Assembly (NCBI RefSeq): GCF_028289855.1
Contig: NZ_JAQGKZ010000055.1
Coordinates: 1-64,000, forward strand
Source: Sphingomonas bacterium
Lineage (GTDB): Bacteria > Pseudomonadota > Alphaproteobacteria > Sphingomonadales > Sphingomonadaceae
Length of the DNA: 64,000 bases
Reading direction: 5' to 3'
Part shown: positions 25,474 to 35,305 of the stretch, in pieces
Layout: every line of letters starts with the position of its first letter
Numbering within the stretch: the first letter of the stretch is position 1
The notes under the pieces: generated by a model
What the model saw: the letters and a program-made list of their open reading frames with translations, nothing else
Told to the model about the DNA's origin: nothing
The model's database searches: none
Position numbers and translations under genes: made by a program

Positions 25474-25953
25474 ATGCCGAATGACACCCCCGTCACGCTC
25501 GCCGCCGTCATCGGCGCGCATGGCGTGGCGGGGGAGGTCCGGCTCAAGGTGTTCGCCGACGACCTCAAGCCGTTCAAAGCTTTCAACAATGGCGCGCTGA
25601 CGCTCACGTCGCTGCGCCCGACTCCGCAAGGCGCGATCGCGCGTTTCGCAGAGATCGCCGATCGCAACGCCGCCGAGGCTTTGCGCGGCACCGAACTCAC
25701 CGTTCCCCGATCCGCGTTGCCGCCGCTGGTGGACGGCGAATATTATCACGCCGACCTGATCGGTTTGCCCGCCGTTTCCGATGTGGGTGAGCCGCTCGGT
25801 CGTGTCGTGCTGGTCGAAAATTTCGGCGCGGGCGATGTGATCGAGATCGAGCGGACGGACGGCAAGCGTTTCATGGTGCCGATGCGTCCCGAGGCAGTGC
25901 CCGAATGGAATGCCGAGCGACTGGTTGTCGCCGCCGCATTCGCTAGCGCCTGA
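25474..25953 (+). CDS. rimM: Ribosome maturation factor RimM
   Basis: 159 aa. Binds S19 during assembly of the 30S head. The N-terminal barrel has [18 protein letters not shown] and the PRC-barrel part has [12 protein letters not shown] plus the [10 protein letters not shown] ending. It starts 5 nt after rpsP. Its last 11 bases overlap an oppositely oriented gene, so the normal rimM-trmD contact is interrupted. Confidence 0.96.
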   Translation: MPNDTPVTLAAVIGAHGVAGEVRLKVFADDLKPFKAFNNGALTLTSLRPTPQGAIARFAEIADRNAAEALRGTELTVPRSALPPLVDGEYYHADLIGLPAVSDVGEPLGRVVLVENFGAGDVIEIERTDGKRFMVPMRPEAVPEWNAERLVVAAAFASA

Positions 25954-26857
25954 GCGGCTGTTGCTCGTCGAGCAGATTGCGGATGGTCGTCGCGGCGACA
26001 CCGGCTTCGCCCATCGCATGGCTGATCTGGTCGAGGCCCTTCACGACGTCGCCCGCCGCGAACAGGCCGGGGACCGACGTGCGCTGGTGCGCGTCCACCT
26101 CCAGGCATCCGTCCTTACTGGCCCGCGCGCCTGCCGCCACCGCCAGTTCCGACCGGATTACCGAGCCCAGCGCCGGATAGATCGTATCGAATGCGCGCTC
26201 GCCCTCGGACGTCGCGACCCGGATCGTCTCGCCGTCGGGCGTGATCGGCGTGCAGGGTCCGTCGAGGTGCTCGATCCGCGCGGCGTCCAGCTTGGCGCGA
26301 CAGGCATCGTCCAGCTCGTGCGCGGCACCGGGCGCCACCAGCGTCACATGCTTGCTGAACCCGCGCAGGAACAGAGCCTCGCGCATGCCATGGTCGCCGG
26401 TGCCGATCACCCCGACGCGCTTGTCGGTGACTTCGTAGCCGTCGCAGATCGGGCAATAGCGGATCAGCCCTTTGGCGAGCGCCGCGTCGTGCGCGTCCTT
26501 CGGCATGTCGGGCGGATTGTTGATCACCCCGGTCGCGAGCAGCACGGTACGCGTTTGCACGCTGCGATCGCCGATCCGCACGGCAAACTTGCCATCGACC
26601 GGCGTGATCGCGTCGACATGCGCATCCTCGCGCACCGCGCCGAACCGTTCGGCCTGGCGGCGCATGAGTTGCAGCAACTCGACGCCTGGAATCCCGTCGG
26701 GATACCCGGCATGGTTGTTGGTGCGCGGGATCAGCGCGGCGCGGCTCGACCCGTCGTCGAACAGCCGGATACGCAAGTGGAACCGTGCGAGATAGATCGC
26801 CGCGGTCAGCCCGGCGGGGCCTGCGCCCACGATGATGCAGTCGTCGATTTCGGCCAT
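25943..26857 (-). CDS. Thioredoxin-reductase-like FAD/NAD(P) oxidoreductase
   Basis: 304 aa. FAD-binding [20 protein letters not shown], a redox pair CPICDG, NAD(P)-binding [13 protein letters not shown] and a final FAD motif [16 protein letters not shown]. The layout is that of TrxB-family reductases, but the redox spacing CPIC and the sequence around it differ from classical TrxB (CATC), so the electron acceptor is uncertain. The start ATG at 26855-26857 is chosen over an in-frame upstream one overlapping trmD's leader. It lies inverted between rimM and trmD. Confidence 0.9.
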   Translation of the reverse strand: MAEIDDCIIVGAGPAGLTAAIYLARFHLRIRLFDDGSSRAALIPRTNNHAGYPDGIPGVELLQLMRRQAERFGAVREDAHVDAITPVDGKFAVRIGDRSVQTRTVLLATGVINNPPDMPKDAHDAALAKGLIRYCPICDGYEVTDKRVGVIGTGDHGMREALFLRGFSKHVTLVAPGAAHELDDACRAKLDAARIEHLDGPCTPITPDGETIRVATSEGERAFDTIYPALGSVIRSELAVAAGARASKDGCLEVDAHQRTSVPGLFAAGDVVKGLDQISHAMGEAGVAATTIRNLLDEQQPLRR

Positions 26858-26901
26858 ACCTGTCCCTTGCCAATTCCTGCCCCAACGCGGATGGAGCCGC
26901 A

Positions 26902-27627
26902 ATGTTCGCTGCGACCGTCCTGACGTTGTATCCGGAGATGTTTCCCGGGCCGCTCGGCGTGTCGCTGGCGGGCAAGGCGCTGGGCGAGGGGAAATGGTCG
27001 CTCGACGCGGTCAACATCCGCGACTTCGCGATCGACAAGCATCGGACGGTGGACGACACGCCCGCAGGCGGCGGGGCAGGGATGGTGTTGCGTGCCGATG
27101 TGCTCGCCGCGGCGATCGACAGCGTGGCTAATGACCGCCCGATCCTGGCAATGACACCGCGAGGTACGCCGTTGACGCAGGCCCGAATCCGCGATCTCGC
27201 GACCGGCCCCGGGGCGATCGTCCTGTGCGGCCGTTTCGAAGGTTTCGACGAGCGGATCTTCGAGGGCCGTGCGGTCGATCAAGTCTCCATCGGCGACTAT
27301 GTCCTGTCGGGCGGGGAGATGGGCGCGCTGGTGCTGCTCGACGCTTGCATTCGGCTGCTTCCCGGCGTAATGGGCGCGCCTTCCAGCGGCGTGGACGAGA
27401 GCTTCGAGATGGGGCTGCTCGAATACCCGCATTATACCCGACCTCAAGAGTGGGAAGGGCGCACGATCCCCGAAGTGCTGCGATCGGGGGATCATGCGAG
27501 GATCGACGCTTGGCGAAAAGCCCAGGCCGAGACCGATACACGGCTACGGAGGCCGGACCTTTGGGAGCGCCATGAGGGCGCTCGGGCCCGATCTCCCTCT
27601 GGCGCGCGGCAGAAGAAGGACGAATGA
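26902..27627 (+). CDS. trmD: tRNA (guanine-N1)-methyltransferase TrmD
   Basis: 241 aa; methylates G37 with SAM to prevent frameshifting. The SPOUT knot is visible: [45 protein letters not shown], then the C-terminal [20 protein letters not shown]. The stop is 1 nt before the rplS ATG. Between rimM and trmD lies the inverted oxidoreductase gene, so trmD must have its own promoter or depend on read-through. Confidence 0.97.
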   Translation: MFAATVLTLYPEMFPGPLGVSLAGKALGEGKWSLDAVNIRDFAIDKHRTVDDTPAGGGAGMVLRADVLAAAIDSVANDRPILAMTPRGTPLTQARIRDLATGPGAIVLCGRFEGFDERIFEGRAVDQVSIGDYVLSGGEMGALVLLDACIRLLPGVMGAPSSGVDESFEMGLLEYPHYTRPQEWEGRTIPEVLRSGDHARIDAWRKAQAETDTRLRRPDLWERHEGARARSPSGARQKKDE

Positions 27628-27628
27628 C

Positions 27629-28024
27629 ATGAACGTCATCCAGACGATCGAGGCGGAGAACATTGCCAAGTTTCTCGAAGCCAAGAAGATTCCCGAGTTC
27701 CGCCCCGGCGACACGCTGAAGGTCGGCGTGAAGGTGGTCGAAGGCGAGCGCACCCGCGTGCAGAATTACGAGGGCGTGTGCATCGCGCGCTCGAACAAGG
27801 GCATGGGAAGCAACTTCACCGTGCGGAAGATTTCGTTCGGTGAGGGCGTCGAGCGCGTCTTCCCGCTCTATTCGCCGAACATCGACAGCATCGAAGTCGT
27901 CCGCAAGGGCGCGGTGCGTCGCGCCAAGCTGTATTATTTGCGTGGCCGCACCGGCAAGTCGGCACGTATCGCCGAACGCCGCGACACGCGTCCCGCCAAG
28001 GGGGCGGCCGAAACCGCCGAGTAA
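27629..28024 (+). CDS. rplS: 50S ribosomal protein L19
   Basis: 131 aa. [60 protein letters not shown] and [18 protein letters not shown] are diagnostic. A short basic/acidic tail follows. It is the last gene of the translation cluster and is followed by a strong terminator. Confidence 0.98.
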   Translation: MNVIQTIEAENIAKFLEAKKIPEFRPGDTLKVGVKVVEGERTRVQNYEGVCIARSNKGMGSNFTVRKISFGEGVERVFPLYSPNIDSIEVVRKGAVRRAKLYYLRGRTGKSARIAERRDTRPAKGAAETAE

Positions 28025-28051
28025 TCGGACGGGCTTTGTGCCGAACGATCC

Positions 28052-28085
28052 GGGGCGTCGGAACTTCGGTTCCGGCGCCCCTTTT
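28052..28085 (+). terminator. Intrinsic terminator after rplS
   Basis: Stem GGGGCG-T-CGGAAC with GTTCCG-G-CGCCCC, a very stable TTCG tetraloop, then TTTT. Thirteen pairs counting one T-G wobble. It closes the rplS transcript 27 nt after the stop. Confidence 0.92.
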
Positions 28086-28279
28086 CGTTGCCGACCGCGC
28101 TTGGCTTCACACATTTCCCGTAAAACGCGCAGGAATCGCAAAGCCCGGCGTACGATAATTTCCAACAGAGCTGCGATGATATGTCGCGTGAGCATCGCGT
28201 CAAGACGGGCCGGATAGGCAGTCATGCCGCTAGGCTGACACACGAAATCCTACATTTGAACCTTTTTTGTTCGCGCCGA

Positions 28280-29689
28280 TCATGCCGGCGAAAATGCTCG
28301 CCAAGCGAGGCATGCGATCAGTAAGATCAGCGGCGGCGTTGCGGCAAGCGCCAGCGTGGGTCGGGCGGTCTTTGTCCCGCCGAAAATATTGGCCGCGGCG
28401 ATGACCGCCGCGATCGCAGCCGCCAGCATGGTCCACCAGTGATAGCGCAGCTCCGACGCGACACTGAACGCGGCATAGCCCATGCCGTAGAGGAACGACG
28501 ACAGCGCCAGCGGCACGATCAGCCGGCGAGAGGGCAGCGTCGGCGCGATCACCAGCAACCCGAGCGCCAGCGCGATCCACACGATTGGCCAGCCGAGCGG
28601 GGTGCTCGCACTCCACATCGCCGCGGCGTCGATCGCACTCAGCAACGGGCCGGGCGTGACTCGGTACCCCCACTCGTTGGGTGGCGGGTCGATCTGCACC
28701 GCGCGCTCGGTTGCATCGCGCGAGAAAAGCCGCGTGTTGATGCTGAAATGCGCCAGCCGGTGCTCGGCATAGGCAATCGGGTGCGCCGCGACCTGGCTCA
28801 GCCACCAGCGATAGGGGCTGATATGCCGGGCCGCGAACGCCTCCTGGACGTTGTCGAACCCGATGTCGCACGGGTTCGCGCCCCACCAGGCATAACGGTC
28901 CCATTTCGACGGGTCGTAGCAGGCGCTGACGATGCCGGCGGGGTCGTCGCTGTCGTCGAAATCCGCGATCGGCGGGAACGCGTTGTGACCGCTGAAATGG
29001 GTGATGCCGCCCAGGTCGAACACCACCAGCGACAGGCCCACGCCGCTCGGCTTCGCGCCGATCAGGCGATTGGCGAGCGGGAGCGCGGCGATCATCACCG
29101 CACCGGTGACGGCAACGGCAGCGATAAGGCGAAGCCTCCCACGCCACCAGGCGGCGGGCAGCAACGCGACCGCGAGCGGGACGGTCGCGAGGAACGCGTT
29201 GAAGCGCAACGTGGCGGCGAAGATCAGCAACGCGATTCCCGCGATCCGCCATCCCGCCGCGCGTTGCTCGGGCTCAGCCCATGCCAGCGTGGCGGTGGCG
29301 GCGATCAGCGCGCCGGCCATCAGGCAATCCTTCAGCACCTCGCCGGTCAGCGCGAGTCCGAACGGCATCAATCCGCACGTCAGGATTGCGGCGGCCAACC
29401 AGCGCCGGTGCCGCTGGAGTGCCCAGCCCGCAAGCAGTGCCAGTCCACCCCATTCGAGCGCAAGCTGCAGCACAAGCATCGGCGCTGGCCCGCTATGAAT
29501 GGCGATCAACTGGCGCCACAGCCATTCCATCGCGGGCGGATGCCAGTCGTCGAAATCCCCGCTGACCGCCTGACCGTATTGCCGGATCGCGTCCCACGTC
29601 ATGAAGCCGGGCCAATAGGCGAGCGCGGTCAGGGTTGCGCCAGTTAGGGCGGCGAGTCCGATGAATAATGGAGCAAGGTGGCGGCGCAC
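28280..29689 (-). CDS. Polytopic membrane protein resembling GT-C glycosyltransferases
   Basis: About 469 aa with roughly ten hydrophobic helices. After the first helix comes YWPGFMTWDAIRQYGQAVSG, with acidic residues in the first outer loop as in GT-C enzymes, and a periplasmic region with ACYDPSKWDRYAWWG. The open frame continues into the upstream VOC gene, so I choose GTG at 29687-29689 with GGAG nine bases before it; TTG at 29705-29707 is another option. Substrate unknown. The neighbouring VOC gene and SoxR box suggest co-regulation. Confidence 0.72.
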   Translation of the reverse strand: MRRHLAPLFIGLAALTGATLTALAYWPGFMTWDAIRQYGQAVSGDFDDWHPPAMEWLWRQLIAIHSGPAPMLVLQLALEWGGLALLAGWALQRHRRWLAAAILTCGLMPFGLALTGEVLKDCLMAGALIAATATLAWAEPEQRAAGWRIAGIALLIFAATLRFNAFLATVPLAVALLPAAWWRGRLRLIAAVAVTGAVMIAALPLANRLIGAKPSGVGLSLVVFDLGGITHFSGHNAFPPIADFDDSDDPAGIVSACYDPSKWDRYAWWGANPCDIGFDNVQEAFAARHISPYRWWLSQVAAHPIAYAEHRLAHFSINTRLFSRDATERAVQIDPPPNEWGYRVTPGPLLSAIDAAAMWSASTPLGWPIVWIALALGLLVIAPTLPSRRLIVPLALSSFLYGMGYAAFSVASELRYHWWTMLAAAIAAVIAAANIFGGTKTARPTLALAATPPLILLIACLAWRAFSPA

Positions 29690-29720
29690 CGGACGCTGCT
29701 CCGGCAAGCGGCCGCTTCCG

Positions 29721-30110
29721 TCAAGCGGCTTGCCGGTAACTGACGATCTCGAACTCGGTCCCGTCGAAATCGAGGAAATAGAAACGCCGCCCCGGTTCGT
29801 AGTCGCCATGGCTGAACGGGATCAGTCCGGCGGCTTCGACCCGGCGCTCCACATCGTCGAGATCGTCGACGACGATGCCGACATGGTTGAACGGACGGCC
29901 CTTGCGGAACGTGTCGGCGGGGGTGGCGTCGCCGTCGTGCGTGTAGAGCGCGATGTAGAACCGATCGTCGCCGACATGGATCGTTCGACCGCCGAGCGCC
30001 GAGGGGCCGCTCCAGCGCTCGTTCCAGCCGAACAGATCGTGGAGCAATTTGGCGCTGCGTTCGGGAGCACGGACGGTGAGATTTACGTGTTCGATAAAGG
30101 CGTTCGGCAT
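29721..30110 (-). CDS. VOC-family (glyoxalase/bleomycin-resistance fold) protein
   Basis: 129 aa. NAFIEHVNLTVRAPERSAKLL opens the first beta-alpha-beta module. The second has GRPFNHVGIVVDDLDDVERRV and FYFLDFDGTEFEIVSY. Metal-binding His in IEHVNL and NHVGIV and Glu in EFEIV fit a metalloenzyme. The substrate is unknown. The ATG follows an AGGAG site. It is the first gene behind the SoxR-type promoter at 30146-30176, so it is probably induced by redox-active compounds. Confidence 0.88.
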   Translation of the reverse strand: MPNAFIEHVNLTVRAPERSAKLLHDLFGWNERWSGPSALGGRTIHVGDDRFYIALYTHDGDATPADTFRKGRPFNHVGIVVDDLDDVERRVEAAGLIPFSHGDYEPGRRFYFLDFDGTEFEIVSYRQAA

Positions 30111-30145
30111 TGCATGCTCCTGTTGGCCGGGTGCGGCGATTGCGA

Positions 30146-30176
30146 GTCGTACAACCTCAAGTTAAGGTGAGGTCAA
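30146..30176 (-). promoter_or_regulatory. SoxR-type promoter: soxbox within a 19-bp spacer
   Basis: On the minus strand, -35 TTGACC (30171-30176), a 19-nt spacer and -10-like TACGAC (30146-30151). The spacer and its edge contain CCTCAAGTTAAGGTGAGG (plus strand 30155-30172), close to the SoxR site CCTCAAGTTAACTTGAGG. The overlong spacer is the hallmark of MerR-family control. It drives the VOC gene; soxR begins 5 nt beyond on the other strand. Confidence 0.85.
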
Positions 30177-30177
30177 G

Positions 30178-30663
30178 ATGCCTTCTCCCAATCAAGAATC
30201 CGCGACGCTGACGATCGGCGATCTCGCCCGTCGCACCGGATTGTCGGTCTCAGCGATCCGCTTTTACGAGGAGAAGGGGTTGATCCAGCCGCACCGCAGC
30301 CGCGGCAATCAGCGGCGCTTCCTGCGCTCCGACATCCGCCGGCTGTCGTTCGCGCTGATCGCTCAACGGCTCGGCTTCACGCTGGAGCGGATCGCGACCG
30401 AGATGGCGCATCTGCCGCAGGGTCGCGCGCCGACCCAGGCCGATTGGACCCGGATCAGCGGGGGATTCAAGGCGGCACTCGACGCACGGATCGCGACGCT
30501 GGAGCGGATGCGCGATACGCTCGACGGGTGCATCGGCTGCGGGTGCCTCTCGCTCGATCGCTGTGCGCTCTACAATCCCGCCGACCGGCTGGCGGCGGAG
30601 GGGCCGGGGCCGCGGCTGGTGCTGCGCGATGAGCCTTTACCTGCGCGTGGTGTATCGCAATAA
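30178..30663 (+). CDS. soxR: Redox-sensing MerR-family regulator SoxR
   Basis: 161 aa. HTH TIGDLARRTGLSVSAIRFYEE, an effector-coupling helix and the [2Fe-2S] cluster cysteines C118-x2-C121-x-C123-x5-C129, matching SoxR exactly. No soxS is present; as in most non-enterics, SoxR should act directly on neighbours, here the VOC/GT pair. Its ATG lies only 5 bp from the soxbox, so soxR's own promoter would lie within or beyond the divergent one, favouring autoregulation. Confidence 0.95.
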   Translation: MPSPNQESATLTIGDLARRTGLSVSAIRFYEEKGLIQPHRSRGNQRRFLRSDIRRLSFALIAQRLGFTLERIATEMAHLPQGRAPTQADWTRISGGFKAALDARIATLERMRDTLDGCIGCGCLSLDRCALYNPADRLAAEGPGPRLVLRDEPLPARGVSQ

Positions 30664-30712
30664 GTCACCAACGCTCGCGGATCGCCGGGCGATCGACGGA
30701 GTCGTAGAGGAT

Positions 30713-32944
30713 ATGCGGGCATGGATGATCGGGTTGGCCGCGCTGGCGGCGCCCGTCGCGATATGGGGTGGCGCGGCGATGGCTGCTGACGACACGCCGC
30801 AGGCGCTGACGCTCGAACGCATCTTCGCCAGCCCCGACCTGGCCGGGCCGCAGCCGCAATCGATGAAACTGTCGCCGGACGGCAAACTGGTGACGCTGCT
30901 CAAGCCGCGCGCCGATGAGCGCAACCGCTTCGACCTCTGGGCGCTCGACACCGCGACCGGGCAAGAGCGAATGCTGGTCGATTCGAAGAAGGTCGGCACC
31001 GGCGCCGATTTGACCGAAGCCGAAAAGATGCAGCGCGAACGCGACCGCACGCTGACCGGCAAGATCGGCATCGTCGCCTATGATTGGGCGCCCGACGGCA
31101 AGTCGATCCTCGTGCCGCTCGATGGCGACCTCTATTTGGCGACGCTCGACGGCAAGGTCACGCGGCTGACCAATTCGCCGGGCGGCGAGCTCAACCCGGC
31201 GATCAGCCCGGCGGGCGGGTTCGTCAGCTTCGTGCGCGACCAGAACCTCTACGCCCAGCCGCTCGGCGGCGGCGCGGCCAAGGCGCTGACCAGCGACGGC
31301 GCCGGCACGGTGCATTGGGGCGAAGCCGAGTTCGTCGCGCAGGAGGAGATGGACCGCCGCACCGGATACTGGTGGTCGCCGAAAGACCGGCTGGTCGCGG
31401 TCGAGCGGTTCGACGAAGCGCCGGTCGGCGTGGTCACGCGCGCGGCAATCGGCGCCGACGGCACCAAGGTGTACGAGCAGCGCTATCCGGCGGCGGGCAC
31501 CCCGAACGTGCGCGTCGAATTGTGGGTGATCGACCCAGCGAGTGGGCGCAAGGTCAAGATCGATCTGGGCAATGATCCCGATATCTATCTGGCGCGCGTC
31601 GACTGGACGCCCGACGGCAAGACGCTCCTCGTTCAGCGGGAGAATCGCGACCAGACGCTGCTCGACGTACTCGCGGTCGATCCGGCGACGGGCAAGGCGA
31701 AGACCTGGTTCAGCGAAAAGGCCGCGGCGAAGAGTTGGATCAACCTCAGCGACGATTATCGCGCGCTCGACGACGGCAGCCTAATCTGGTGGTCCGAACG
31801 CGACGGCTACGGGCATCTCTATCGCTTTGCCAAGGGCAAGTGGATGCAACTGACCAAGGGGCCATGGGTGGTGAGCAAGCTGGTCGGCGTCGATCAGGCG
31901 CGCGGGCGGCTCTATTTCCTCGGCAACAAGGACGATTTCCTCGAGCAACAGCTCTATTCGGTCGATATCGCCAAGCCCAACCAAATCACGCGGCTGACCG
32001 AGCGCGGCTGGTGGAACAGCGGCGCGGTGATGGACTCGGCGGCGACGCGATTGATCGTCACGCGCTCCAACCAGAACCAGCCACCGCAGACCTATCTCGC
32101 CGACCCGGCGGGCAAGCGGATCGCGTGGATCAACGAGAATGCGGTGAAGCCGGGGCATCCTTATTACCCGTATCTGGCCGATCACAAACAGCGAACGTTC
32201 GGGTCGTTCAAGGCGGCCGACGGATCGACGCTCTATTACGAGATGATTACGCCCAAGCTGGAGCCGGGCAAGCGCTATCCCATTTTCTACCAGCATTATG
32301 GCGGCCCGGGCACGCGCCAGCAGGTGACGCGCGCGTGGACCAGTCCGATCAGCCAATATATCGCCGATCAGGGCTATATCTATTTCCAGATCGACAATCG
32401 CGGCTCGAATTATCGCGGGAAGGCTTTCGAGGACCAGATCTATCGCGCGATGGGGACCGTCGAGGTCGCCGACCAGCTGGCGGGCGCGAAATGGATCAAG
32501 GCGCAATCGTACGTCGATCCCGCCCGGGTGGGCATCTATGGCTGGTCGTACGGCGGCTACATGACGCTCAAGATGCTGGAGGCCAATCCTGGCGCCTATG
32601 CGGCGGGCGTCTCGGGCGCGCCGGTGACGAAGTGGGAACTCTACGACACGCACTACACCGAACGGTATATGGGCAGCCCGAAGACGGACGCGAAGGCTTA
32701 TGCTGCCTCGGATGCGATGGGCGACTCGACGAAGATCGCCGATCCGCTGATGCTGATCCACGGCATGTCGGACGATAACGTCGTGTTCGAGAATTCGACC
32801 GCGTTCGCCGCGAAGATGCAGGCCGCAGACCGCCCGTTCGAGATGATGTTCTACCCCGGCAAGACCCACGCCGCGGGCGGCAGCGTCCATGCGTGGCGGA
32901 CGATCATGGATTTCTTCGACCGGACGGTGAAGAACAAGCGCTAG
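30713..32944 (+). CDS. Prolyl oligopeptidase-family S9 peptidase (DPP-IV type)
   Basis: 743-aa secreted serine peptidase. A signal peptide covers MRAWMIGLAALAAPVAIWGG and AAMAADD. An N-terminal beta-propeller (repeated SPDGK/APDGK turns and DPP-IV-type EEMDRRTGYWWSP) precedes the alpha/beta hydrolase with GWSYGGYM (Ser612), HGMSDDNVVF (Asp about 687) and GKTHAAGG (His719). It probably removes X-Pro dipeptides in the periplasm. The start at 30713 is preferred over the overlapping upstream frame. It is convergent with the next gene via CTAG. Confidence 0.94.
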   Translation: MRAWMIGLAALAAPVAIWGGAAMAADDTPQALTLERIFASPDLAGPQPQSMKLSPDGKLVTLLKPRADERNRFDLWALDTATGQERMLVDSKKVGTGADLTEAEKMQRERDRTLTGKIGIVAYDWAPDGKSILVPLDGDLYLATLDGKVTRLTNSPGGELNPAISPAGGFVSFVRDQNLYAQPLGGGAAKALTSDGAGTVHWGEAEFVAQEEMDRRTGYWWSPKDRLVAVERFDEAPVGVVTRAAIGADGTKVYEQRYPAAGTPNVRVELWVIDPASGRKVKIDLGNDPDIYLARVDWTPDGKTLLVQRENRDQTLLDVLAVDPATGKAKTWFSEKAAAKSWINLSDDYRALDDGSLIWWSERDGYGHLYRFAKGKWMQLTKGPWVVSKLVGVDQARGRLYFLGNKDDFLEQQLYSVDIAKPNQITRLTERGWWNSGAVMDSAATRLIVTRSNQNQPPQTYLADPAGKRIAWINENAVKPGHPYYPYLADHKQRTFGSFKAADGSTLYYEMITPKLEPGKRYPIFYQHYGGPGTRQQVTRAWTSPISQYIADQGYIYFQIDNRGSNYRGKAFEDQIYRAMGTVEVADQLAGAKWIKAQSYVDPARVGIYGWSYGGYMTLKMLEANPGAYAAGVSGAPVTKWELYDTHYTERYMGSPKTDAKAYAASDAMGDSTKIADPLMLIHGMSDDNVVFENSTAFAAKMQAADRPFEMMFYPGKTHAAGGSVHAWRTIMDFFDRTVKNKR

Positions 32945-34170
32945 AGGTCGCGCAGCGCCGCGATCAGCCGGTCGACTTCTTCGGTCGTGCTGTAATGGCA
33001 TAGACCGACGCGGAGCAGCCCGCCCGGACCGGCCAGGCCGAGCCGGTCGATCGCCTCGACCGCGTAGAAATGTCCGGCCCAGGCGAAGATGCCGCGATCG
33101 GCGAGATGCTGCGATACCGCCTGAGGGTCGTGGCCGGCGAGCGTGAACGAAAAGGTCGGCACGCGGCCGTCCATCGTCGGCGGGCCCCACAGCTTGAGGC
33201 CGGGGATCGTGGCGAGGCCGGCCAACATATGCTCGCCGATGCCGCGCTCATACACGGCGATCGAAGTCATCGCCGCGATCAGGCGGGCACGGCGGCTGTT
33301 GGCGGCGGGATCGGCGTCGCCGCCGAGCCATTCGAGATAGTCGATCGCGCCGAGCACGCCGGCCTGGCCTTCGAACGATGGCGTGCCGGTTTCGAACCGG
33401 TGCGCGCCGTCGCCGCCGGCCGGGCGAACCTTATAGGCGCGCGGGGACAGGCCGGCACGCATCCACAGCACGCCCTGGTGCGGCCCGAAAAATTTGTACG
33501 GCGAGCAAGCGAGAAAGTCGCAGCCGAGCGTAGCGACATCGGTGACGACGTGCGGGACCGACTGAACCGCATCGATATACGTCAGCGCGTCGCTCCGCGC
33601 GCGGACCAGCACGCAGGCTTCCGCGACCGGGTTGAGCGTGCCGAGCGCGTTGCTTGCCATGCCGAGCGCGACCAGCCTGGTCTTCGGCCCGAGCAGTGCC
33701 GCCAGGTCGTCGAGCGACCAGCGCCCGGTTGTGGGATCGAAATCGAGCCAGCGCACGCTCATCCCGCGATCCTCGGCGACCTGGAGCCAGGGCGCGACAT
33801 TGGCGTCATGGTCGAGCCGCGTGACAATCAGTTCGTCGCCCGCCCGCCAATCGCGGGCCAGCGCACGCGACACCGCGAAGGTGATCGATGTCATGTTGGG
33901 CCCGAACGCGATCTCCGCCGGCTTGGCCCCGAGCAGGTCCGCCATCGCCGCCTGCGCCTGCGCGCACATCGCCGCCGTCTCTATCGAGGTCGCAAACGGG
34001 CCGCCGGCATGCGCCGACCCTTCGCTCATTCGTTGTGCGACGCCGGCGATTGCGCGATCGCATGCCGCGGTCCCGCCGGGCGCGTCGAAATAGACCGCGG
34101 GTTGACCCGATACGTGCCGCGACAAGGCCGGGAAATGCGATCGGACGGCTGCTATCGGGAAATCGGGCAT
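32941..34170 (-). CDS. Cysteine-desulfurase-like class V aminotransferase
   Basis: 409-aa PLP protein close to the cysteine desulfurase-like group (TIGR01976 type). It starts MPDFPIAAVRSHFPALSRHV with AVYFDAPGGTA. The PLP-binding Lys is in LACSPYKFFGPHQG, and the His in LDHDANVAPW stacks on PLP. The catalytic Cys loop typical of IscS/SufS is not evident, so activity on cysteine is uncertain. The start at 34168-34170 fits the family. It is monocistronic. Confidence 0.9.
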   Translation of the reverse strand: MPDFPIAAVRSHFPALSRHVSGQPAVYFDAPGGTAACDRAIAGVAQRMSEGSAHAGGPFATSIETAAMCAQAQAAMADLLGAKPAEIAFGPNMTSITFAVSRALARDWRAGDELIVTRLDHDANVAPWLQVAEDRGMSVRWLDFDPTTGRWSLDDLAALLGPKTRLVALGMASNALGTLNPVAEACVLVRARSDALTYIDAVQSVPHVVTDVATLGCDFLACSPYKFFGPHQGVLWMRAGLSPRAYKVRPAGGDGAHRFETGTPSFEGQAGVLGAIDYLEWLGGDADPAANSRRARLIAAMTSIAVYERGIGEHMLAGLATIPGLKLWGPPTMDGRVPTFSFTLAGHDPQAVSQHLADRGIFAWAGHFYAVEAIDRLGLAGPGGLLRVGLCHYSTTEEVDRLIAALRDL

Positions 34171-34276
34171 CAATCTGACCTTCGCGGGGCACCAAGAAAA
34201 GCGCGCTTCCATTCTGCCCGACCGAGCCTAAGTAGCAAGCGCCGCCGACTGGGCGCGCAAATGTGGGAATAGTCAG

Positions 34277-35305
34277 ATGGGTTACCGGATCGTCGTCGCG
34301 GGAGCGACGGGCAATGTCGGGCGCGAGATGCTCAATATCCTGGCGGAACGCGAGTTTCCGGCGGACGAGATCGCCGTCGTCGCGTCGGCGCGTAGCCAGG
34401 GCGATATCGTCGATTTCGGTGAGACCGGGAAGCAGTTCAAGGTCCAGAATATCGAGCATTTCGATCCCCAGGGCTGGGACATTGCGTTGTTCGCGATCGG
34501 GTCGGAGGGCTCCAGGCTCCACGCCCCGCGCTTCGCCGCGGCGGGCTGCACAGTGATCGACAATGCCTCGCTCTACCGTATGGACCCCGACGTGCCGCTG
34601 ATCGTGCCCGAGGTGAACCCCGAGGCGATCGAGGGCTATCGCGCCAAGAACATCATCGCCAATCCCAATTGCTCGACCGCGCAGATGGTCGTCGCGCTCA
34701 AGCCGCTGCACGATGCCGCGCGGATCAAGCGCGTCGTGGTGGCGACCTACCAATCGGTCTCGGGCGCTGGCAAGGCGGGGATGGACGAGCTGTTCGAACA
34801 ATCGCGCAACATCTTCGTCGGCGACCCCGCCACGCCGAGCAAGTTCACCAAGCAGATCGCGTTCAACGTGATCCCGCACATCGACGCCTTCCTCGACGAC
34901 GGATCGACCAAGGAAGAGTGGAAGATGGTGGTCGAGACCAAGAAGATCCTCGACCCCAGGATCAAGGTCCATGCGACCTGCGTGCGCGTGCCGGTGTTCG
35001 TCGGGCATTCGGAAGCGATCAACATCGAGTTCGAAGACGAAATCTCCGCCGCGCAAGCCAAGCGCATCCTGCGCGAGGCACCGGGGGTTATGCTGATCGA
35101 CAAGCATGAGGACGGCGGATACGTCACGCCGATCGAATGCGTCGGCGAATACGCGACCTTCATCAGCCGCGTGCGCGAGGACCCGACGGTGGAGAACGGG
35201 CTCAGCCTGTGGTGCGTCAGCGATAACCTCCGCAAGGGCGCGGCGCTCAACGCGGTGCAGATCGCCGAGTTGCTCGGAAGGCGGCATCTGCAGAAGGCAG
35301 CGTGA
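34277..35305 (+). CDS. asd: Aspartate-semialdehyde dehydrogenase
   Basis: 342 aa; reduces aspartyl phosphate for Lys, Thr, Met and diaminopimelate synthesis. NADP-binding VVAGATGNVGREML, the active Cys132 in IIANPNCSTAQM, QSVSGAGKAGMDEL, and CVRVPVFVGHSEAINIEFE. The final residues GAALNAVQIAELL are classic. The downstream yjdF starts in the asd stop (GTGA). Confidence 0.98.
   Translation: MGYRIVVAGATGNVGREMLNILAEREFPADEIAVVASARSQGDIVDFGETGKQFKVQNIEHFDPQGWDIALFAIGSEGSRLHAPRFAAAGCTVIDNASLYRMDPDVPLIVPEVNPEAIEGYRAKNIIANPNCSTAQMVVALKPLHDAARIKRVVVATYQSVSGAGKAGMDELFEQSRNIFVGDPATPSKFTKQIAFNVIPHIDAFLDDGSTKEEWKMVVETKKILDPRIKVHATCVRVPVFVGHSEAINIEFEDEISAAQAKRILREAPGVMLIDKHEDGGYVTPIECVGEYATFISRVREDPTVENGLSLWCVSDNLRKGAALNAVQIAELLGRRHLQKAA

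Noticed and set aside
30563-30712. N-terminal extension of the DPP-IV peptidase overlapping soxR
   Set aside because: The extension is Arg-rich and would hide the signal peptide beginning at 30713.
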